From NCBI GenBank assembly GCA_021186555.1, contig JAJKFL010000427.1, positions 23,051,238 through 23,115,237 of the forward strand: DNA of 64,000 nt, given 5' to 3'. This document shows, piece by piece, positions 56,567 through 64,000 of the stretch. The notes beneath the pieces were generated by a model. It was not told the origin of the DNA and did no database searches. It was given only the letters and a program-made list of their open reading frames with translations. Source of the DNA: Reticulitermes speratus. Taxonomy: Eukaryota > Arthropoda > Insecta > Blattodea > Rhinotermitidae. Within the stretch, counting starts at the first letter, position 1. Each line of letters opens with the position of its first letter. The translations under genes were made by a program, and so were the position numbers.

Positions 56567-57177
56567 GGCTAAGCGCGCACGAGCGGTTTTAGTCGCTGCG
56601 ACAATAGTAGCAGCGACTAAAGACGCTGGCGATTTTTAACTGATTCAGTTATATCACAGACTGCACGGATACAGCACTGGTGTGTGCTTTGTTGCTGCGA
56701 ACGCGAAAAGTAAAGAAAAGAAAAACGTTTTGGGTACATCCAATAACGAGTCAAAGATTACTCAAAGGAAAATTCTACTCCCTCTACGAAGACCTGAAGA
56801 GATATCCAAACAAATTTTTTAGATATTTCAATTTCCGTAATTAGCACTTCACAGTCATACAATTCTTTGAAAGACATTTTAACGTAACGAAATTCTTGCC
56901 TTGGGATCACTCTACCGCAAGCAAAAGGTGTTGATTTCGCAGACAGAAAAGGAGGCGATAGTAGTCAGTGCGCGCGCACCCGTATGTTTCTTTGTGTTTC
57001 ATCTGTAGAAGCAGTCGTCAAGCGACAATCGTGTCGCGCTTGAAATGGTACATGCTGCGACTTTTTCATCGCCACGATTAAATAGTCGCCCGTGCGCGTG
57101 CTTCCGTATACAATCGTACGTTTCATTTGGGCAGCACGATAGTCGCAGCGACTAAAACCGCTCGTGCGCGCTTAGCC
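56567..57177 (+). mobile_element. PIF/Harbinger-type element, internally deleted
   Basis: The 611-bp element is flanked by TTA (56564-56566 and 57178-57180). Terminal inverted repeats of about 37 bp start GGCTAAGCGCGCACGAGCGG. Inside, 56713-56844 (+) reads KKRKTFWVHPITSQRLLKGK, then YEDLKRYPNKFFRYFNF, then a stop. This resembles the N-terminal region of Harbinger-type transposases. TTA duplication plus that peptide support the assignment. Confidence 0.72.
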
Positions 57178-57189
57178 TTATTCAGTACA

Positions 57190-58045
57190 CTCGCAGATGG
57201 AACTGGATTGCAGAGACTGCAATCACTCAGTCCATACTGCTCGGTCTCTGTCACTCCTCCATCGCCATATTTGCCACATTAGTCATTTAACTTCTAGCTA
57301 CGCTACTGAAAGCGTTATTTGGTAGTATTATCTGGAAGGTCTTTCCCCTTACGTGACGCCAATATGGCAGCGTAGCGCTGAGGACAGGTCTGTGCATAAC
57401 CCGGCTAAAATGCGCTGTTGCCAACTCGAAATAAACTCTCAGCATGCTGCGATTCGCATGTAATAATTTTAAACGATGTTTCCGGTGTGGGAATTTGAGG
57501 CAGGCTGATAATGTGGCAAACATGGTGACCGAGTACCCTCCCGTCTGCAAACTGCCAAGCTCCCTGTTGAATAGTACATACTTGTCCACAGACTTTGTGG
57601 TCCTGGTTTTCAGTGACTTCTAGTTGTACGTAATGAGATGCTTTACGAATGCTATTACAGCCGCCCATATCCCCCATATTCTCTTGCGCATGTGGCAGCA
57701 GAATTATTTGCGCCGGACTCTAACCTCCATATCTGCACGCTGTCTTCTCTAAACGCAACCTGAGATGGTGGCATGCCGTGTTGACAGAAACCCACTTAAC
57801 ATGGCTCAGTATAGGGAAAAGTGGAGGACTCTAGTGAGCACGGTAATACACCTTTGCCTTCCATACAATACGGGGAATTTCTTTTCTGGTTTTTCAATGA
57901 CTCTTCTCCATGAAGTTAGTAGGTAACCATTATATCATTCGACGGTATATAATGCGAGCTACAGACAGGGCCTTAAATAAAGGGCGAATGAATGGAAGAG
58001 CAATTTGAATTGATTGATTCTGGATTATCCAGCAATAATGTTACA
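57190..58045. other. No gene recognised
   Basis: Moderately GC-rich sequence. Minus-strand frames near 57290-57680 are not supported by any motif or splice pattern I recognise. Confidence 0.4.
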
Positions 58046-58050
58046 ACTGT

Positions 58051-58314
58051 GCCGATCCCAGTGGCCGTGCGGTCTAAGGCGTGGGTCTTCGGCCGCTCGC
58101 TTACTAGGATCGTGGGTTCGATTCCCACCGGGGCATGGATGTCTGTCTCTTGTGAGTGTTGTGTGTTGTCAGGTAGAGGTCTCTGCGACGAGCTGGTCCC
58201 TCGTCCAGAGGAGTCCTACCGAGTGTGGTGTGTCTAAAAAGTGTGATCGTGAAACCTCGACGAAACGAGGAGACCCAGGCCCATATAGGGCTGTCGTGCC
58301 ATAGGAAAAAAAAA
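58051..58314 (+). mobile_element. SINE family A, short form, well preserved
   Basis: The head 'gatcccagtggccgtgcggt' and B box 'gggttcgattcccaccg' are followed by the body and the end 'gggctgtcgtgccatagga' plus a poly-A. It is the cleanest copy for defining the family. Flanks share 'aatgttacaact' (58036 and 58313), a probable target duplication. Confidence 0.82.
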
Positions 58315-58517
58315 ATGTTACAACTATAAAGGTTATATGGGGTCGGATAAAATGGTCAGATGATTATGAATGGTGATTTTTTTTCTCGATACGTGTGACG
58401 CATGACGCTGACGGATGGTTTGTTTTTTGACGCTATCCATCCCGTTGTGTATACAGACTTACACAAATAACACTAAGTACTCCGTCTGACACAGCCTATG
58501 TTTATTATTATGTTTTC

Positions 58518-58560
58518 AAACACTACATGTTTCGATCAAGCCGATCATCGTCAGGTGTTT
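58518..58560 (-). ncRNA. Hammerhead ribozyme sequence, type I with minimal stem III
   Basis: Minus strand: AAACAC, CTGACGA, T, GATC, loop GGCTT, GATC, GAAAC, ATGTA, GTGTTT. Stem I AAACAC/GTGTTT is a perfect 6 bp. Stem II GATC/GATC closes over GGCTT. Stem III is the self-complementary ACATGT. The cleavage triplet is GTA. The only change from CTGATGA is at position 7, which tolerates any base in known hammerheads. Such short stem III forms usually act as dimers. Confidence 0.65.
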
Positions 58561-59249
58561 ATTTATACAAAAACTTAAAACTTAAAACTTGAGGCAAAAA
58601 TTGTAAAATTTTTTCGCGAGATCTCACAAATTACATAAAATATAACATACGATTTACAATCGACTTGTAATCTCGGTGGTGTGTGTTATTAAACAGGGGA
58701 AAGGTGTGATGTATAATTTGAAATGTTAAAATTTAAAAATTTAGGATTCTAGTTCCTAATTAAGTATTTAAATGACGAGTTAACTGATTGTTATAATACA
58801 GCTTAATTTTGTCACATCATGTAGATATAAGGGTCGGCTATGAAGCAGTCTTCTCTGTACTCAGCCTGACATATTTCTCATTCAAGAGAACCTGCACACA
58901 TTACAAGACCTTCCTATGAAGTGATCTAAAAACGTGTATAAATTTATAAAAACGACCAAAAAATGCACTTGAGTTTATGAATGTAATTTTATTACATAGT
59001 AACTAACGACATGTTTCGACCACTCATGTGGCCATCTTCAAGGTGGTTAAGAACAAGAATACAATTACAATTATAATATGTCGGAATCAATCCACAGTTA
59101 AAAAAATCGTATAACTTAGCTTAAATTCACGGTTTAAAGAGTATCGTATAGATATATAGGTATGAAATGTTAGAAAATAAATTGTGATGCAGGTCGATGA
59201 GCGGTGATAAAACCGCACAGTTCCGGGTGGTTCTCTTTGCCATCTATAT

Positions 59250-59769
59250 CAGTGGTATTCAATCTGGGGTACGCGTACCCCCGGGGGTACGTGAAGATAT
59301 CTTAGGGGGTACGTAAAATTTAAAAAATATATATATTATTTCATGATAAACGCTGAATAATCAGGGCCAGATTTAGGGTTAGCCACAAGAGACCCGGACG
59401 TAAGGACATGCGATTTGGGAGCGCCATTCTCTCTCTCTCTCTCCTTTAAGCGATTCTTATCTGGGCGGCTAGATTCATTTTATTCCACATAGTGCATATA
59501 ATTTTGCTTTGCTAAAATACCTTTGTTCCTTTATATATTTTTATATGTTAGGCAATAATATATTTATTATTTAATAATTTTATTTTTCCTTTTTTTTATT
59601 TAAAACTTATTATTTAATACAGTATTTTGGATGTAATTTATTTAACTTATTTTAGATATAGATTATAGACTATGCATAACTTGAATTATGCACCAACAAC
59701 TTTGGGGGTAAAAAGTTGAAGAGAAATTATATGTGGGGGTACGCGAACGAAAAAGATTGAATACTACTG
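59250..59769. mobile_element. hAT-type MITE
   Basis: Terminal inverted repeats cagtRgtattcaatc, with facing 'ggggtacgcgtacccc' and 'gggggtacgcgaacg', surround about 520 bp. The direct flanks are (A/G)TCTATAT (59242-59249 and 59770-59777), an 8-bp target duplication with one mismatch, as expected for hAT elements. No coding sequence. Confidence 0.65.
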
Positions 59770-59850
59770 GTCTATATCATCGCTCACCTTCCTGCACCAC
59801 AATTCACTACATGAATCATTATGTACATTATCCACTGTACTATACTGCAT

Positions 59851-60147
59851 GTCACGCGGTGGCGCAGTTGGTTGAGGCACTGCGCTACAAACCGGAACGT
59901 CGCGGGTTCGATTCCCGTTGGTGTCACTGGAATTTTTCATCGACATAATCGTTTCGGTCGCACTATGGCCCTGGGGTCGACTCAGCCTCTAATAGAAATG
60001 AGTACCAGGAATCTTTCCTGGGGGGTAAAGGCGGCCGGTGCGTAGGGCTGACAACCTTACCACCTTCATGTGCCGATTGTCTAGAATTCTGGGAGCCTCA
60101 ACCTCCTGGAACCCTAAGGGCCTGTCCAGGTCTGTAATGGGGTTGCT
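59851..60147 (+). mobile_element. SINE family B, full copy, sense
   Basis: The head 'cgcggtggcgcagttggttg' with B box 'gggttcgattcccgttgg' is followed by the body and end 'ctgtccaggtctgtaatggg'. The flanks ACTATACTGCATGT (about 59837-59850) and ACTATACTCCATGT (about 60149-60162) are a near-perfect target duplication. Confidence 0.8.
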
Positions 60148-60417
60148 TTTACTATACTCCATGTACAAATTTTAGTTTCTAACATTTGATACATATATAT
60201 CTATACGATACTCTTTAAACTGTGAATTTAAGCAAAGTTATACGATTTTTTAACTGTGGATTGATTCCGACATATTATAATTGTAATTGTATTCTTGTTC
60301 TTAACCGCCTTGAAGATGGCCACATGAGTGGCCGAAACATGTCGTTAGTTACTATGTAATAAAATTACATTCTTTCACTCAAGTGCATTTTTTGGTAATT
60401 TAAAAATTTTGTACATC

Positions 60418-61278
60418 TGATTAATGCACGGAACATGGAACATACACAACTAAACTACAAATATTAATGCACGGAACATGGAACATACACAACTAAACTA
60501 CAAATATTAATGCACGGAACATGGAACATACACAACTAAACTACAAATATTAATGCACGGAACATGGAACATACACAACTAAACTACAAATATTAATGCA
60601 CGGAACATGGAACATGCACAACTAAACTACAAATATTAATGCACGGAACATGGAACATGCACAACTAAACTACAAATATTAATGCACGGAACATGGAACA
60701 TACAAACTAAACTACAAATATTAATGCACGGAACATGGAACATACACAACTAAACTACAAATATTAATGCACAGAACATGGAACATACAAACTAAACTAC
60801 AAATATTAATGCACGGAACATGGAACATACACAACTAAACTACAAATATTAATGCACGGAACATGGAACATACACAACTAAACTACAAATATTAATGCAC
60901 GGAACATGGAACATAAACAACTAAACTACAAATATTAATGCACGGAACGTGGAACATACACAACTAAACTACAAATATTAATGCACGGAACATGGAACAT
61001 ACACAACTAAACTACAAATATTAATGCACGGAACGTGGAACATACACAACTAAACTACAAATATTAATGCACGGAACATGGAACATACACGACTAAACTA
61101 CAAATGTTAATGCACGGAACATGGAACATACACAACTAAACTACAAATATTAATGCACGGAACATGGAACATGCACAACTAAACTACAAATATTAATGCA
61201 CGGAACATGGAACATGCACAACTAAACTACAAATATTAATGCACGGAACATGGAACATACACAACTAAAGTACAAATA
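60418..61278 (+). repeat. 43-bp minisatellite, 20 units
   Basis: The unit is 'attaatgcacggaacatgga' plus 'acatacacaactaaactaca' plus 'aat'. Units are nearly identical, with a few A/G changes and two 2-base deletions, which indicates recent amplification. Confidence 0.93.
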
Positions 61279-61339
61279 TTTTACTGTATGTTTATTTAAT
61301 AGTAACTTAGAAATAAAGCTATAGGGATGTAATCGTTGG

Positions 61340-61450
61340 TGCCGGTAAATTTCACCCTATAACCTGCCATGAAGGACCAGATGGGAAGTAGAGGTATAGA
61401 GGGTAGTCACGCCACGTCCCGGCCGCTTTACCCCCGGGAGAAACACCCTT
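61340..61450 (-). mobile_element. SINE family C, truncated
   Basis: 'accctataacctgccatgaa' to 'cccggccgctttacccccgg' matches the 3' half of family C in antisense. The head is missing. Confidence 0.6.
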
Positions 61451-61549
61451 AACCCATTTTTACTGTGATCGATGGTATAATTTTATTTTAAGTTATAAGC
61501 TTTACAGTGATATGTACAAACCAAAGTTCAGGAGTGTCTTGTTTTAAAC

Positions 61550-61806
61550 CTGATATCGGTGGCCGTGCAGTCTTAAGGCGTAGGTCTGCTGACACTTGGT
61601 TGCTGGAATCACGGGTTCAAATCCCGCTGAAGAACTTGATGACTGTTCTGTTTGTTGTGTGTTGTGTAAGTAGCGGCCTCTACGACGAGCTGATCACTCG
61701 TTCAGGGCAGTCCTTCCGGGTGTGTGTCTAATTGTGTGTGATCCAGAAATTCCAACAATGAGGCGACCTAGGGTCGAGTTGGGCTGCTGCGCCATAGAAA
61801 AGAAAA
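61550..61806 (+). mobile_element. SINE family A, diverged
   Basis: The head 'tatcggtggccgtgcagtct' with B box 'gggttcaaatcccgctg' and the end 'gggctgctgcgccatagaa' are family A with many changes. It resembles the intronic copy at 10296 more than the others. Confidence 0.72.
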
Positions 61807-61814
61807 TATTTTTA

Positions 61815-62360
61815 ATTTAAATTATTTGTCTAAGATTCTAACTTGAACTTAAATTAAACTCATACAAGACGTCTATAATCTCTTGGTGATGAATTACTTT
61901 CTTAATGTAGTAAGTGAAAAAGGCCTTGCATGTAATTATAGCTGTAAATTTTAACATAATTCTGGTGTCAGTGGATAGGCATGAAGGGAAGAGCAGCACT
62001 TGAAACTACACTGATATGACATGGGAATTACATTTGGTGGGGCAGTTGGTATAATACGGCGAAAGCTATTTCAGTTCCAGGCCGATGGTTTTTTTCAAAA
62101 GCCGAAAGGTGAGCGAACCCACTTTAACTACCAGCAGATCAACATTTTTACAAGGAAACACGAAAGAAAATTAAAAATATAGTACTTATAAATAGAATAA
62201 ACAAGATAATTTTTCTGTTTAATACAGCAAAATCTGTGTAAAACGGAATTTTGACTAAACACAAGATTTCTCCAGTCACAGGAATCTGTTTTCGACATCG
62301 TGATCCATTGAACTATCGAACGGATCTTTTCAAGATAGACATTTTTAGAAACCTCATGTT
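61815..62360. other. No gene recognised
   Basis: AT-rich sequence with no supportable feature. Confidence 0.4.
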
Positions 62361-62362
62361 TT

Positions 62363-62556
62363 GGGATCTGCGCTCTTCCGGGATATTACGCGGCGTCGTG
62401 TGGTAATTGTTTATCGACGTTTCGGGACAACGTATCGGTCCTATCTTCACGGGTCGGACTCTTGACCCGTGAAGATGGGACCGATACGTTGTCCCGAAAC
62501 GTCGATAAGCAATTACCGCACGACGTCGCGTAATATCCCAGAAGGTCGCAGATCTC
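62363..62556. mobile_element. Palindromic MITE, family P, best-preserved copy
   Basis: Arms of about 93 bp (62363-62455 and 62463-62556) differ at only a handful of positions around a 7-bp centre. The ends read 'ccgggatattacgcggcgtc' and 'gacgtcgcgtaatatccc'. Each arm includes 'gaagatggga' and 'tgtcccgaaacgtcgataa', the hammerhead-like segment. Confidence 0.8.
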
Positions 62557-62654
62557 ATCAACATCGCGGCGGAGGCCTGAAATCAAGGTTATGGTTTGGC
62601 TTTGATGGCAGTCTCTTGTTTTTTTTTTAATTCCTTTTCAAAAATCGTTTTTAA

Positions 62655-62785
62655 CAAAAATGCTAACGTCAAAAATTGATAGTGCTGCCTCTCTCCGAAG
62701 CCATGGGAAGCTAACATACTTCATGTAATTCCCTTGTATTCCGCTTGAGGCAGCACTGTCAATTTCAACGTTTTGTTTCTTATTT
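62655..62785. mobile_element. Short MITE-like inverted repeat
   Basis: 'aaaattgatagtgctgcctc' faces 'gaggcagcactgtcaattt' across about 65 bp. Family unknown. Confidence 0.5.
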
Positions 62786-63183
62786 ACACGTTGCTTATGA
62801 TGCTTTGATCTGCGAAAGAAATTACCCAGCATCAAGCACTAGTAAGTAGAATTTTTAATGTTAATTAAGTTGTTGCAATTTTTGTTGATTAAATACTTTT
62901 ACTCTTTCTACGTGCGAATTATTCGCACGGGTTCATTTAGAAGGTAAACAGAAGTCAAATAATCTTTAACGAATAACCATTTTTTACGTCACAAATGAAG
63001 AGTAAGATTAGAAAAATTAATGAGAAATTATTTTTTTTAATGTCGGTAGGTTTTGTTTTCTCTTCGTCAGTAACTATTTCAGTAAATTTTAATTTTTAAT
63101 ATAAACAATTTTTCAGCATTTTAAAAGTCAGAACCTCTCTGTACTACTTCAGTAAGTCTTGAATATTACGGCTTCAGCCTGCA

Positions 63184-63186
<3 letters not shown>

Positions 63187-63218
<32 letters not shown>
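63187..63218 (+). repeat. (AT)n microsatellite
   Basis: A run of alternating A and T of about 32 bp, followed by unique sequence. Confidence 0.9.
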
Positions 63219-63222
<4 letters not shown>

Positions 63223-63514
63223 GTGAAATACAACCAAATGTGCACGCTAGACAGGGGGAGTTTTTTTTTTTTAACCAGTATCTAGCCAGAAACCGTTTAT
63301 CTTATTCCACACGCTTCCTTTCTCCGGATTTCCACGTCGCCATATCGCATCCTGCGAAAACTATCGACTGGCCTGTGAATGGCCATGTATAACAGAGACA
63401 GTAACATCATACTGGCGCTTCGTGACGTGGAATTACTGTATTCACCTAGGACCACCGTCATATGCAGTTGTAATTTAAATCAGTAACATGGGTATGTGGG
63501 ATAACCTGGATTAT

Positions 63515-63945
63515 GTGTAAGTCTTCTTCTTCCATGGCGTTACAGCCCGAGGTGGGCCAAAGCCTCCTTCTTTTTGGGATTTCATCCCGAAGGTTTTCCT
63601 AGTCGGTAAGTGTGCATTCTGTAGTGAGTGACCGGCTCAATGACCGCACAAGTTTTGGCTCAATCCTGATGAGATTGCCAGAGCCATCTGGCAGGCAGTC
63701 AGGAGACTTGGATGAGAAATGGCCGCTTGAATTTTGCTTACAGACATTACTGGTTCTATTCATGCCCGAAGGTTCTTTTACATGCCGTAAATCTACAACA
63801 TGGGACCGACGGCTTTACTTCCCCTCCGAAGGAAGTGGTGCTCCGGATTTTTATCACCCTCAAAAATCCATCGCCCCCGGTAAGGATCGAACCCGCGAAC
63901 CTTGGGTCCAGTGGCGAGCACTCTAACCACTAGTCCACCGAGGTC
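63515..63945 (-). mobile_element. SINE family D (tRNA-derived), antisense
   Basis: The minus strand from 63945 gives a tRNA-like head 'gacctcggtggactagtggt' with A-box-like and B-box 'gggttcgatccttacc' segments, then a long body ending near 63515. It differs in sequence from families A, B, C and E. Confidence 0.65.
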
Positions 63946-64000
63946 GACACTTATGTGTTAGGTATTACTTATTAATTTAAGGTTTTGTCTAATTGTTATT

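Larger units (their letters stand above)
58968..60395. mobile_element. Large foldback with 210-bp arms, carrying two younger insertions
   Basis: Arms 58968-59178 and 60180-60395 are inverse copies (shared 'ttgattccgacatattata' and 'tatctatacgatactcttta'). Each has a segment CTTGAAGATGG..CGAAACATGTCG. The interior holds a hAT-type MITE and a SINE B. Confidence 0.7.

Noticed and set aside
57287-57677. Minus-strand gene (frames of 90-100 codons)
   Set aside because: Two overlapping frames, no recognisable motif, no splice support and no second copy.
60418-61278. CRISPR-like array of regular direct repeats (also 28310-29390 and 38922-40270)
   Set aside because: Units are contiguous tandem repeats without unique spacers, in a eukaryotic genome. 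They are minisatellites.

Overview
The window is nuclear DNA of an animal, almost certainly an insect. It is AT-rich, has long introns with GT/AG splice signals, and is dense in transposon debris. The one intact structural RNA gene is a U2 snRNA of the insect type (AAAG before GUGUAGUA, Sm site AUUUUUGG). The wealth of tRNA-derived SINEs, Penelope-like pieces, foldback elements and worn LINE tails would fit a large polyneopteran genome (cockroach, termite, cricket). That placement is inference only.

Region 1, about 1-18200: the 3' part of one protein-coding gene on the + strand. I read seven exons (1-39, 9400-9462, 9824-10006, 10937-10954, 12838-13012, 14934-15062, 16661-17523) with compatible phases and a stop at 17521-17523. 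They encode a low-complexity acidic Ser-rich tail with a KNVSF motif that could dock protein phosphatase 1. The tail recalls the C-terminus of lemur tyrosine kinases (LMTK), but the catalytic part lies upstream of the window and the identity is not settled. The introns carry SINEs, four copies of a piggyBac-like MITE, a mariner-type MITE, LINE tails, foldback elements and a truncated Penelope-like element that landed 20 bp in front of an exon.

Region 2, about 18200-34100: no convincing gene. It holds foldbacks (one of 0.7 kb with hammerhead-like sequences in its arms), a 53-bp satellite, LINE fragments and SINEs.

Region 3, about 34100-47450: a decayed U2 snRNA tandem locus. Units of roughly 1.3 kb (U2 gene plus spacer) occur about three times, but only the copy at 46511-46699 is whole. 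One U2 gene is split by a 5'-truncated non-LTR retrotransposon with a restriction-like endonuclease. Its 3' end joins U2 exactly at nucleotide 40/41, the behaviour described for the Utopia lineage. A longer relative (34116-37757) lies upstream outside any recognisable U2 gene, and a third fragment is fused to U2 flank. The spacers also hold a solo LTR, SINE bodies and an antisense LINE ORF in which a 12-codon block has expanded into a 36-bp minisatellite of about 37 units.

Region 4, about 47450-64000: no firm gene. There are many tRNA-derived SINEs (at least four families, some nested or with tandem tRNA heads), large foldback elements, a PIF/Harbinger relic with TTA target duplication, a hAT-type MITE, 18-bp and 43-bp tandem arrays, and a well-formed hammerhead ribozyme sequence (58518-58560, minus strand).

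The strongest signals are the retrotransposon-U2 junction and a recurring hammerhead-like core (CTGANGA, one pyrimidine, a covarying stem, GAAAC, then a palindromic stem III) in and around the foldback elements.
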